Source: Oehlia diaphana (taxonomy: Eukaryota > Glomeromycota > Glomeromycetes > Glomerales > Glomeraceae). Taken from it: 64,000 bases of DNA. The stretch is from contig QZLH01000104.1 of assembly GCA_003833135.1 (NCBI GenBank), positions 77,599-141,598 of the forward strand, in the 5' to 3' direction. The notes beneath the pieces were generated by a model that was not told the DNA's origin, made no database searches, and saw only the letters and a list, made by a program, of their open reading frames with translations. Shown in pieces: positions 51,068 to 63,068 of the stretch. How positions within the stretch are numbered: position 1 is the first letter of the stretch; every line of letters begins with the position of its first letter. Made by a program: the position numbers and the translations under genes.

Positions 51068-51323
51068 TTTATTTAAATCCATTTTATATAACGCGAGTTT
51101 TTAAAGTTTTTGTTTATTATTTTATTTTATTTTATTTTATTTTATTTTGTTTCTAACAATATAATTTATTTTAATTGATTGTTTGATTTAAAATTTAATT
51201 GGTTCGATTTTTATAAAAAAAAATAAAAAAATAAAAAAAAAATGTGCTTTATAAAGAGAATTTAATGTTGCATAATCGAAAACATATAAATATTCAAGTT
51301 TTTAAAATAAATATAAACCTTTA

Positions 51324-51355
<32 letters not shown>

Positions 51356-51358
51356 AAA

Positions 51359-51398
<40 letters not shown>

Positions 51399-53591
51399 GG
51401 ATTCACCAAAGCACCACTTATGTTGGTTTTTACTACTTAAAGCAAACACGCAATATTTTGTTGTTTGTATTACTAACTGTAAAAAAAAAATTTAGAGAAC
51501 CCTTATTAAAATTATGCGTTTAATTGCATAATGCATATGATGCATGAAGATCCACTAATATAAATTCCCCGCAACATTTATGGAAATTCCGACCCAACAG
51601 CCTGGATCAGCGGTAATAATACTTAAAATTCTAAACGTTTCGAAAAAAAATGAAATTTTTTTTAATATATATCAGATATTAATATTTTTAATAAGTTTAA
51701 TATCCGGATGATCAAAAGATTTTGAAATTTTTAAATTGATGGCGTGATACTGAATTAATTAGGTTGGTGTAAGGTGTAATATTACATTGTAGTTAATGTA
51801 GTATAAATTGTTTAATTTTTATCTGTTATATTTCAAAATTACAAATTTGAAAATTGAACTTACTACTAATAATAATAATAATAATAATGAGGGATAATAT
51901 CGCCGATAATATTTATATTATATAATAGTAGTAGGAATGTAGGATTTGTTCACGAGATTTACATTGTCTAATAGTTTAGATATTATATAATTGAAATGTG
52001 ACCTTTTAACCAATAATTATATTTTATATTACATAAAATTAATTATATCCTTCATTTTATATTAAAAAAAAGTACAGTATATTTTTTTTTTTTTTGGCAT
52101 CTGCAGTTGGACACACCACTAATTAAAAAACAAGAATAGAAATTTAATTAAAAAGTATAGGATGAATAAATATTATAAATGAAAGTATTTATAAATGAAA
52201 GTATTTATAAATGGAAGTATTACACATGCTATCCATATAAATAAAATGTGACGATGTTTATATTCTCGTAGTTCATCTGTTCTTTTAAAATTCATACATA
52301 TCCGTGAGTAGAAGGTCGTTTCTCATCCCTAATCGTATTTCGTATTAATCGTATTAATCGTATTTCAAATCTTTATCTTCACTTTCATCTTCATTTTTAT
52401 CTTCATCCTTCTCTTCTATTATATCTTCTATTAAATCTTCTATTATCTTCTATTTTATCTTCATCCTTCTCAAAATAATTCTAAAAATAATCAAATTTTG
52501 AGTTGATAATAATTTATTTATACAAAGAAACACGGCGGATAAATAACAGGTAAAAAAAAAACTAAATAAGCGATTTTAAGAATTTATTCGGTCATCTCCG
52601 AATTTTTTAATCTTTATTACAAATTATTGAAATACCATAATAAGTTAAACCTATTATTTTTGATGATTTACTGTAAATAATCAACGGAAAATGCGAAAAT
52701 ATGTCCATGATAATGTCAACAAATGCCTAAAAAACTTTTTATTAGCAAAAATGTTTGTTAACCAAAAATAGATAATTAAAAAAAAAAAAAACACAAGCAA
52801 GTGATCTAGAACATGAAAAACACGGTAATTTTTTTATCGGTAAATCGGGTAAAAATAGAAACCAATCAAAGGTCAATCATCGGTTCGAAATATTATAAAA
52901 AAAAATATATTAAAATTTTTCATAAGAAATTGGTTTTAGATTTGGATTGACTTGGAACTTAAATGTAATGTATATCTCACTTTTTGAATTAAGTTTGAGC
53001 AAAAAAAAAAAAAATAATAAAAAAAAAAATGAATAAAGTAAAAAAGAAAGTAATAGTTTGTTTCACTTAATTATGCAGACTTGATACAATGATGATATAT
53101 GCAGGGTTCTTTGAAACATTTTAAACAATTAAACAATTATCTAATTTTAAAATCTTATTAATCTTAATAGTAATTACTAAATTCATTTAAGTAAAACCCA
53201 TAATAGGTTTTTGTATCATAAATAAGTAATGTTCATTGCATTTCTAATACAAGACTAAGCAGATATAGATTAAGTACTTTGCTTCAGCTCGGAATATATC
53301 AATCCCGAACCTTACCGACGATGTCGATGATGTCGTAAATTACTGCTTAAACATGATTGGTTCGTCATTGCTTAATTTTGAAACATTTTTTTAACGCTAG
53401 TTTTCCTTAAAAAAAAAACAAGACTAAAGAGAAGATTAAATTAATTACAAAATTTAGCAAAATGAGGCAATTTTTTAGGAAAGCCATTGTTTTATGTATC
53501 ACAAATATCGGAATTGTTTAAAACGTATTAATTTTGATAATTTGTGCTAAATATAATTTATTTTAAAAAAAAAAATACTCATATACTTTAA
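50965..53591. other. Intergenic region with simple repeats
   Basis: 2.6 kb with no recognised gene. Contents: a T(n)A(n)T(n)A(n) block at 51324-51398, TTTTA repeats near 51120-51147, (AAT)n near 51868-51889, a GTATTTATAAATGAAA-type triplication near 52170-52220, and a pyrimidine-rich microsatellite of TCTTC/TATCTTC units at about 52370-52475. Confidence 0.55.
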
Positions 53592-55813
53592 TTACAATAG
53601 AATATTATGTTTCTTACAATATTCCATAGCTGGTTTATATTGATTATAAGCTGCTAATTTCATATATTTTTCACCTAATTTAAAATCTTTTTTACCAGCA
53701 TCACCAGAAAAATATAAAAAACCGGCATTATACATAGCATTAATTTGATGATTTTCTGCAGCCTTGGTATAATATTCTAAAGCTTCTTTTAAATTCTTTT
53801 TAACTCCAATACCTTTATATAAACAATAACCATAACGTATTTGAGATTCAGGATATTCATCTAAATCTGCTACTTCTTTAAATAATTTCGCTATTAATTG
53901 ATCTCTTTTTGTATCATCTATATCCAGTTTAATATATTTTTTATGAATATAATATGCTTTAAAATATTTTGCTCTCATATCTCCTAATTTTGAATATGTT
54001 TCAAAACATTTAAAAGCTAGATTACAATCTCCATCTGAAAGTTTATGTTGTATCATTGCTATATCTAATGTCATATAATTAAAATCAGCAAATTTTGATT
54101 CTTTAATAATACTTTTTTCTTTTACTTCATTCTTTAATACATAAGTATTTTTATCATCATACTTATAAAGACGATTTAATGTTATAAAAATTTTTGCCAA
54201 CGTGGGTCTTAAATAAGGGTCATCATTGGTAGCTGATTTATTTACAGAAAAAACAAAGTAAGTTTGATATTTTTTTAAATTTAGATTAAAAAAAAGTGAT
54301 TGCACATTGCAAGAAAAAAATAATAAATATATTACTGTACCTTTTTGTGAAATTTCTTTATATTCTTTTGGTAAAAAAGAATTTGTAGAAAATGTTTCAT
54401 ATCTTTTTTGAGGATATTTTTCTTCAGCAATTTCCCAAAGAAGTTTACCAAAACTATAAATTATGCTCTTTGTTTCATATCTTTGTGAATTTGAATTTAA
54501 TAATTCTGGAGCAATATATTGAGTTAAATTCTCTAATTTTGAATTCCTTTCTAAATTCATATTTGAATAATCAATTGAATTAAAATTTCCTCCAATCTTT
54601 GCTGTTTCACGATCCGTAATTAAAATATTCTCCGCATATATAGATATATGATTAATCATCTAAATAATAATACAAAAAATTAACGAAACGAAATATAATG
54701 AAATATAATGAAATTAATAAAATTAAATAATTACCCCAATAGATTTTAAAAAATTTAAACCTCTGACAATATCAACAGCAAATTTTAATTTCAAATTAAC
54801 GTCAAGTGGACCATATTCTAAATAATAATTACGTAAATTACCATATTCAGCCCATTCATTTACTAAATACCATTTATCAACATTATTATCTTCAATAATT
54901 AATCCATAAAATTTAATAATATTATGACATTTTTCTAATTTACTTAAAATTTTAACTTGTTTAATAATATCATTTTTGTTATTTACTAATTTTAATGCCA
55001 CAAAATCATTATCACCATTTTTTATTCTTTTACATTTTCTCGTACTTGAAAGATCATTATCCAATATTTCAAAATCATTATATGAAAGAAATTCATCAAA
55101 TTCATCATGATCGTATAATTTACTATTAATAGTATTATTAAGTGCGTTTAAATGTATAACTATATCGGAAACATTTTTATCCGAATCGGTTAAATCACCT
55201 TCGATATATTGAAGATACTACAAATGATGATGACGTATTAGATGATGTATAATCATGTTAATGATGTTAAATGACAAATTTAAACTTTTATATACTGTAT
55301 ACACGTTACCTCATTTAGATCATTAATATCAGCTTTAATCCTTTTATCATCATCATCAGAATTTAAATTATAATTGACTTTTAAAGGAAAATTTAAAATT
55401 TGAATAGTAGAATCAAAATCATCCTTTAAATTTTTAACAATTTTTTCTATATTATTATATTTAATATATTTATATAAACTTTGTAATTGAGAAATTTCTA
55501 ATAATAATTTATATATTTTACTTATAATAATAGAAAATCTATTTAAATTAATATAATTTTTTCTTGATATAAAAAAATTTAAATTTTCTTCTTTACAAAT
55601 CTTTAAATTATTTATTATCATATTAGCTATTAATACTCTTTCTAACATTATACCACATATTCTTCTATTATGTTCAGCTTTTTTATATATTTCTATTATT
55701 TCTTCATATAATTTTTCTATTTCTTTTATAATTTGTGAGAATTTTTCATATGGTATTTCTGTTTTAATTTTATTAAAATTATTGTTGTTTATAATAATAG
55801 TTTCATTGGCCAT
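53592..55813 (-). CDS. Sel1-repeat pseudokinase with helical N-terminal domain (MLKL-like architecture)
   Basis: 648-residue protein in four exons: 55813-55310, 55217-54735, 54659-54341, 54232-53592. Residues about 15-150 are predicted all-helical (FSQIIKEIEKLYEEIIEIYK; RRICGIMLERVLIANMIINN), like the four-helix N-terminal domains of MLKL-type proteins. Residues about 210-500 are a TKL-like kinase fold: VALK with Lys244, AEYGNLRNYYLEYGP, AENILI, TQYIAPELL, YSFGKLLWEIAEEKYP, DPYLRPTL. HRD is HIS (333-335), and the DFG position reads GNF (353-355). The Gly-rich loop is not recognisable. It is therefore a pseudokinase. Two Sel1 repeats follow (SQIRYGYCLYKGIGVKKNLK; AMYNAGFLYFSG). Sel1-repeat TKL kinases are numerous in glomeromycetes. 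A signalling or cell-death role is inference from architecture. Confidence 0.85.
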
Positions 55814-57789
55814 GATTTTTTTTTAAAAAAAAAGTTCTATTTTTTTTTTTTTTTCGAAAAAAATTATCAATTTATATTTATAATAATTTACTATCGGAGA
55901 TGATCCAATTGAAACATTTTGATTTTAGGCGCAAAGGAGAAAAAATTCCTGTGAACAAAAGGGTTAGTAAATTATGAAGATCGTTCTTTAATTGTAAAGT
56001 AAAAGAAAAGTCAAATAAATTTGCAAATGATTGTAAATAATAAGAAACAATTAGAAACAATTATGGCATCAATGAAGATCCATTTTTTAAAAACCGACCT
56101 ATAGTTCAATATGATGTCGATAATAGTAATCATTCTAAAAAAGTATTTAAATGAACAAAGAAGAATATGGAAATAAAAGATTTTTTTTCGGATTAAAAAT
56201 GGATGAAATAGAGATGAACGCATAGTTATTTCATTATATTTATTTTGAAAGAAACAAAATTTCCGTATACGAACATTATCTGGTATGTAAACTATATATA
56301 ATTGATTTTTAATTATTTTATAAATAATTTTTTATAAAAAAGCGAATAAAAATGAGATGTTAAAGCAAAATGTGAAAGTTATAATAATTAATACATCACT
56401 TCATATCGGTATGCTATAGTCCGTACATGATATGTATGTTTACCATATATTCTATTATTCCATACATTCCATGTGAATTAATCATACCGACCATACATGA
56501 TTCTTTTAGTAAAAGTATTGTTATTATTGATTTGCTATTCCCCTATATTTAATAATAAACTCTTATCCAATTTTTGTGGAATAAATATAGTAAAATTAAG
56601 ACGAAAAGGAGTTTATATGGAATATTTTCGTAATTTATAATTAGCCATTGAAATGTTGTATTTACTCGCATTTTTTTCAAATATCTTATTGGTGATATTT
56701 TTTCTTAAAGATCGAATCATTTTAAACTTTATCATTTTATGCCCATTTTAAAAAATCCCATTAATCAAAGAAAGGTAGATAACCGAGGTATCCTGACTTT
56801 TCGTCAAAGTCATTTCGCCGAAAATTTCAAATCTATGATATTTACGAAAATTTTTTATTATTAATAATGTTTATTTCGATTTATAGTTTAAAGAAAACAT
56901 TTATTTGATCGTAAAAACTAAAAAAATATAAACACTATCCCTTTGTTTGTAACGCAGGCATATTTGCCAGCTAATTTTTTCGAACTTAAAAATTATTATA
57001 TAACTAGTGTACTAAGTATATTTTTCATTATAATTATTTGTAGCAACCAATCTTGATAAATAATTATATTTATAATAATAAATCAATGACAACGAAAATT
57101 ACCAATTAAAGAAAAAAGTTTTTTTTTTAAACAAACATATTAACATATTGAAACAATTTTTCTAATTGGTTACAACTATTTACAAAATAACGGACCACCT
57201 AATTCGTATGAAATTTTCATACCATACGCAGTCATACACGAATTGCATTTGAAAAATTCCGCAGTCGCTGTAAGTTCCATTTTTTATATTTTTAAAATTT
57301 TGATGCAAAGGTTTTTTTTAACGCACCCAAATAGATAGAATTTTTTATTTTTATAACAAATATGAAACAAAATAAATTATTTTTGTACAAATTTACAACA
57401 AATGCGAAAAAATGAATTATAATATATCTATCGACTTGCTTTTTTTACTTTGTTTTCCCTTTCATATTACAGTATTGTATCATTTCCATCGTAATAAGCC
57501 CCGAACTTCGTAACGGTCACCATTTCCCTAGTAAATACAACTTATACAAGCAATTAAAGATGTTTTCTTTTTACTACCATAAGTATACCATAAGTTTAAA
57601 ATAATAATAGTTCATAAAATCTGTTCTTATCAAGCATACTTGTAATCATGTTTCTAAGACTTTTTAAAGGAAAATACTATACATTATAGTAGGTAAAAAT
57701 TCTTGCAATTCAATCTGATAACTGGAATCTATAAAAATCATTAATTTTGTCCTTAATGTGCTACTAAAACTAAGAGTTTAAATCGTTTT
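55814..57789. other. Intergenic region
   Basis: 2 kb, AT-rich. T(9)A(9) at 55816-55833 directly precedes the pseudokinase start. A loosely inverted pair TTGTAGCAACCAAT (near 57040) and ATTGGTTACAACTA (near 57165) may mark a small MITE. Minus-strand open frames at 55878-56223 have no recognisable product. Confidence 0.4.
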
Positions 57790-58115
57790 CCCAGAGTCTG
57801 TTTTTAGGGATTTTATTTTTGTATCATCCAATGATAATTCCCAAAGCATTTTTCCAAAACTTTCAATTTTACAATCAGTAAACCAACTCTTTCTGTAGGA
57901 TTAAATGAATTTAATGCCATGATTTTGTTCACAATCATATAAAAAAATGTACTAGGCGCATGAGACAGTTGTATCAATAGTAATATTTTTTGACTTAGTT
58001 CATTCATATTAATGTTATTATTTTAAAAGTCAGTTGATAAGCGTAAATAAAAGTTCCCATTAGCTGGTTCATATTTTGCTTCCCAATTTCTTGACAAAAT
58101 GTAGTCTGGCCCCTG
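57790..58115 (-). pseudogene. Protein-kinase-like gene relic
   Basis: On the minus strand one frame reads ALNSFNPTERVGLL and, after a frame change, another reads FTDCKIESFGKMLWELSLDD. The second is the kinase subdomain IX pattern (SFG-x-LLWEL) seen also in the pseudokinase at 53.6-55.8 kb. Further upstream a piece after TTTCAG reads YILSRNWEAKYEPANGNFYL and ends at a stop. The frame breaks and missing parts point to a decayed gene copy. Confidence 0.45.
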
Positions 58116-59458
58116 AAACGGGAATCTAGTGATTAGCATTTTCCTTTAAATACAGCATATAGAATTAAAGCCATCATCAAAGACGCCATATAAAGAAAAG
58201 AAAGTTGGTAGTACTTCTAGTTGTATTTAGTTGGTATAATATTCGATTGAAAAAAAGTTTGGGAATTGTAAAATGCTTAATTATAAGGAAGGTACATAGC
58301 CAATTCTTCAAAATTCGGGCAAGTTCTATAGTAAGATGGCACATAACGGAGGTGAGACGAACGCTCTTCTTCTTCCTCGTATAGTCGGGGAATAGGCGAA
58401 TAGCACACTTACTATGCTTTGTTATTGTTTAGAATGTGTAAAATATCAACCTTTAATAATGATAGCTTCAATGAAAGGGGAAATACTCTCGCTTTTAGTG
58501 ATAAATTGTCTATCAAAATAGTAAAATCGTCTCACGTAACCATAGTTTGGGGTTTCCAGTTTTCTGAAATATAATAAAAAAAAAAAATTATTAAGGTGCT
58601 TTATTATTAATAAGAGACAAAATATTTTCTTACCTCTATGCCGAACTTTGCTTAAAATGTCTTTTACAATGAGAAGTTTGCGATTTTTTCACTATCAAAC
58701 CAAGTATGAATTGAAGATAATGATAAAATGATTCAATAAATCAATATTATTTCTAAAAATGCTTCTTACAGAAATCCCGTTTAGAATTTCTATCATTTCG
58801 TTTGGTGAGTTATTAACTTTTGTAAAATTGATGTTCAGAGATCCATTAGATGTTTTAATATTAAATACTTTTTTAATAGTTCATATATTTTTTAAGGAAA
58901 CAATCATATAATTTGTATAGTATGAAAACAAGGTTATTACGAATACTCCTTACGATAAATTACCTTTCACATGAAATATCAGTATTATGATATTTATAGG
59001 GTAATAAATATCAAAATCAAAAATGGTTAAAAATGAGAAAAATTTCTTTTTCGCTCTATATATTTCTTCCCACATATATCACCTACATATATATATATTT
59101 CGCGTCTTCGTTGAATTATTATTTCTATTAATGTTGGCTTATACATGGGGCGTAATTATTCCAGTTAATTCGGCATTTAAGCGGCGTAATATGAAATTTA
59201 TTACGCCAAATTTTTTGTTCAAAGATTCATATTAAAATAGTATTACGCCAGTATTACACCCGGTTGTAATGTTGATGTACCGTAATATATAAATATATTT
59301 TTTTCTTTATTGGTATTAGAATAACTACCAAAACGTAATTAATCCCAATGTCAACGTAAATACATACATCGTGTCAATAAAGTACCTATCTAAAAAAATT
59401 GATCTATACTACAAAAACATACCTAACTTATTACAGTATAAAAGACTACTCTATAGAA
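58116..59458. other. Intergenic region with GGCGTAATA motifs
   Basis: 1.3 kb without a recognised gene. Between 59150 and 59250 GGCGTAAT occurs at about 59152 and 59182, and its inverse TTACGCC at about 59200 and 59243, suggesting the remains of an inverted-repeat element. Confidence 0.4.
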
Positions 59459-59820
59459 ACTACTCACTATCACTATCATCCCTAGCACCCTGAGTTTGCG
59501 CAATACGTTTTTTATTTACATTCAATAAATCACTATCCGTCTCAATTTTTACCTTTCTTTGCCTTTTGAACTTTCTGCATTACCCACTAATATCTTTAAT
59601 TCTATCACAAAAAACCGCATTCAATTTGTTAAAATCTTCCACCATATCCGTTTTCTGAACCTTCGAACCCGTTGCTTCGAAAAATTGTTCGTCCCCCGAA
59701 GAAGAATTAGCATTGTTTGTTGGCGTCTTCCGAGTCCTCCGATCCTTGAAAAGACCGTTCTATGTGCCGTAATATTTCGATATGGCTTGAACCTAATTCT
59801 CCCCCACGTATAGTGTTATA
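59459..59820 (-). pseudogene. Decayed coding sequence, possibly transposon-derived
   Basis: This less AT-rich segment has coding character on the minus strand but is broken. One frame reads SSHIEILRHIERSFQGSEDS; the next reads SSSGDEQFFEATGSKVQKTD up to DIKDISG-like sequence and a stop; then in the same frame after the stop VKIETDSDLLNVNKKRIAQT and a final DDSDSE before TAG at 59461-59463. At least one nonsense codon and one frameshift are needed to join them. I do not recognise the family; its position among inverted repeats suggests a mobile element. Confidence 0.4.
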
Positions 59821-59970
59821 CAATTGGACATTTGTTGACCAATTGGATGTATGTCCAGTTGTTCAATTATTATTTGATTTGGGCAATGTGAACATTATCC
59901 AATTGGATTTGGACATACGTTCAATTGTCCGATTGGATATCCGATGTTCAATTACATGAATTGAACATCC
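59820..59970. repeat. CAATTGGA-rich inverted-repeat cluster
   Basis: Several CCAATTGGA/TCCAATTGG units in both orientations, a TATGTCCA...TGGACATA pair, and a perfect hairpin at 59943-59969 (GATGTTCAATT, loop ACATG, AATTGAACATC). Likely a small foldback element adjoining the decayed coding sequence. Confidence 0.5.
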
Positions 59971-61271
59971 AATACAGGTTTCAATGACATAATTATTGAT
60001 ACATGATTACGTGATACAAAATCAATATACTGTACTAATTCTGCTTGTTACCCAGATGTATACCGTCAAAGTAATATTTATTAATAGTGTTTATTAAACG
60101 AACGAAAAATAAAAACCTATTTTAGAAGTAAATAAAATTTGTTTACAATTACAGTGTATTTAACTTTTTAAAGGTAACTCTTAATTTTTTTGGAGTGACA
60201 TAGTCTAACCTCTAAAGTGACAATGGTTTCTGTATGACTCGAGAATGGAGATGAAACCAGTAAGTGATTGTAGTCTTGATCAAAATTATATCTAAACTAA
60301 CCTAAAATTTTTTATTAATTTTATTATGAGTATTTGTTAGACATTAGAATGAATGTATCAATGAAATGGAATCGAGTTTTAACAATTTACTTTTTCTAAA
60401 TCTAAATAAATTCTTTTATATATACCGTTAACTTTTATTATCAATTAGCCTACAAGTTTACGGTTATTGATTACGTCAAGAATGGCATTGTAAAGACGAG
60501 CCTAAATGTAACGATATATGGTGAATAGCGATGTAGTACGGAAACAGAATGTTCGGAAACAGCCCCTTGAAATAATACATATATTTCATTTTCGATGATC
60601 CAAATTACGAATCATGTGTCAATACTGTCAATACTCAATAAGCATGAGAATATTTTCTTGTATTTGCGCTGTATCAACGGTAAATGCGATTAAAAAAGTC
60701 GATAAATGATTTATTTAAATACAAATCATTTATTTCTCATTTTAGATTTTAGATTTGACCAACGCTGTCAATAATAACGATAAAATCATAAGGATTAACG
60801 TTTTATTTGAAATCGTTACTTGAAATTTAATGCGTTTTGTTAAAAACAAATCGCAAAATACGGCGATATATTCATTCTAGAACATATATTTGCGCGAAAT
60901 TGAAAAAATTTCGGAATATCAATTTAATTCCCGGTAAATTTAATAACCGAATTTTATGAAGTACAGAATTTTTCCTAGACCTAAAACTCATTAAACAAAC
61001 AACAGTTGTGACACGATATTACAAAAGTGATGATCCGAACTGCAAATAAACTATGTTACGCGAGCTCTTTCATCGTGGCTTATTTTATTTTTTGATAATT
61101 TGTTTATATTTTGTACTCCATTTTACGCATATAATGATTCTATTAAATTATTTAACAAACAATCTTTTTGCTTATAAACACTCTTTTTTAAAATATTTTC
61201 ATATTTTATATAAAAATAAATTTCCATTCGGAAATTTAATATTTTGATTACATTTTTAAATAATTTAAGAC
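59971..61271. other. Intergenic region upstream of the F-box gene
   Basis: 1.3 kb AT-rich DNA with a small inverted repeat AAATGATTT...AAATCATTT near 60704. No convincing coding sequence. Confidence 0.45.
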
Positions 61272-62652
61272 ATGGAAAAATTTATTAAAAGACAATCATG
61301 GCGCAGTAAAGAAAATGAAAAAATTCAAAAATTGGAAAATTTTATGAAAATTCCTCATGAAATTATGTTAATTATTATGAACTTTCTTGATGGTATTACA
61401 TTATTAAATTTATCAATGGTACGTAATTTATTACTTTTATTTAATAAAGAGTTTTTTTTAAAAAAAAAATATTTTCTTTTTGAAAAAATAATTTTTTTGA
61501 AAAATTTAGGTAAATAAAAAGTTGAGATATCATACACAGGATAATTTACTTTGGTTAGAAGTTTGTTTACGAGAGTATCCTGTAAATATGATGAATATTG
61601 TTAAAGATAAAAGGAGAACTCCCCTTATACATAATTATAAATGGTTAGATATTTGGAAAGAATTTGGTAAAAATATCAAAATTTTTTAAAGAATATTTAA
61701 ATACTTTTATTTTTATAATTTTTCCTTTATTATTATTAATTATTATTCTTTTTAGATCGGAAAAATTATACATATGTTTTCACTGAGAAAGAAAATTTTG
61801 CTATTCCACATCGTTGGTACGAATCAACCAGGTAAATAATATATTTTAATCGACCGAATTTAATTTTTTTTAATTCTATTTATATTTATTTTTTTTTATT
61901 TTTTTTATAGTGATAAAAATCATCCAAAAACAATAAAGACAAATCATGAGTTCTTCGAGGTAAAGAAGATTTTACATGGGAGTGTGAATAAAAAACTATC
62001 CAAAATTTCTGTATCAACCCTTGCTAATTTCAACCACTTTATTATTTATATAATAGTTGTTTGCAGTTTTTGTATCAATTTATCCAGGAACCTATGAATT
62101 AATTTGGGAAATGAAAATTGGTAAAATTCACGAAGGTTGTAATTTTAAATTTAATACTAAAGTAGTAGATCATGTAAGTTTAATTCCATTGAATTTTTCA
62201 AAATTATCAAAATTATCATTTCTTTTTTTTACTAAATCCTTTTTTAAAAATGTATTACAGAATTGGAATAAAATTCTAAAAACATATTCATATAAACCAA
62301 ACCCTGAAGAATTTAAAGGAATGTCAAATAAAGGATGGTGTAATTTTAAGGTACCAAATAAAATTGTAATAGAGCATGAACAACATGTTAAAACTGAATT
62401 TAGAAGATATACTACACTCGAAGAAAATGAAGGTTCTTTATGGTTTGAATCATTAGTAAGTTTGAACTTTGTAAAAATTATAATTAATAATGAAAAGATT
62501 TTGTTTATTAATTATTATCTTTTTTTTTTGCATCATAGGAATTATATTGCGTACATTTACAAAGATGTACAAATGACGGTTTAGATTCTTCAAAAAATAA
62601 TCAAACATTATCAAAAAGTATTAAAAGATTAACTAAAATATTTAGTTATTAG
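61272..62652 (+). CDS. F-box protein with PP2-like C-terminal region
   Basis: 284-residue protein in seven exons: 61272-61418, 61510-61666, 61756-61831, 61911-61959, 62057-62173, 62261-62455, 62539-62652. The F-box (about residues 30-75) reads MKIPHEIMLIIMNFLDGITL, then LSMVNKKLRYHTQDNLLWLE. The C-terminal part has PGTYELIWEMKIGKIHEGC, GWCNFKVPNKIVIEHEQHV and LYCVHLQRC, which loosely resembles the phloem-protein-2 sugar-binding fold often coupled to F-boxes. That match is tentative. It would act as a substrate receptor of an SCF ubiquitin ligase (family inference). A paralog lies convergently at 63.1-64 kb. The 87-nt intron 62174-62260 is stop-free and in frame, so retention is possible. Confidence 0.72.
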
Positions 62653-63068
62653 AAAATTTATACATTTTTTTTTTTTAGAGTATTTACATTAATTATAGAG
62701 TATATTGTAATTTAATTTTATTTAACATGTATATTTTATTTATTTATTTATTTATTTTTATTATTTTTTGTTTTTTGTTTATAAATGGTAATATTTGGTT
62801 AATGCCGGGATTAAATAGATTGTTATGATAGAATGATAGAATCTTTTATTTTTATTTTTTAATACCTATAATTAAGTAAATACGCATATAACTTAAACTT
62901 ATATCTAACTTAATAATTTATATCCTAAAAGTTTTATTTTTTTTTTTAGAAAAAAATCTTTTTTTCTTAATCTTTCTAATCTTAAAAGAATGTAATATTT
63001 TTTTTTTTTTTAATTTTTAAAAATTTCTATATTTTTCGAACTTAAAATCTATATTATAAAATTTATAA
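62653..63068. other. Convergent intergenic region between F-box paralogs
   Basis: About 415 bp of AT-rich DNA between the two 3' ends, with ATTT repeats near 62735-62760 and T homopolymers. Nothing coding. Confidence 0.5.
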
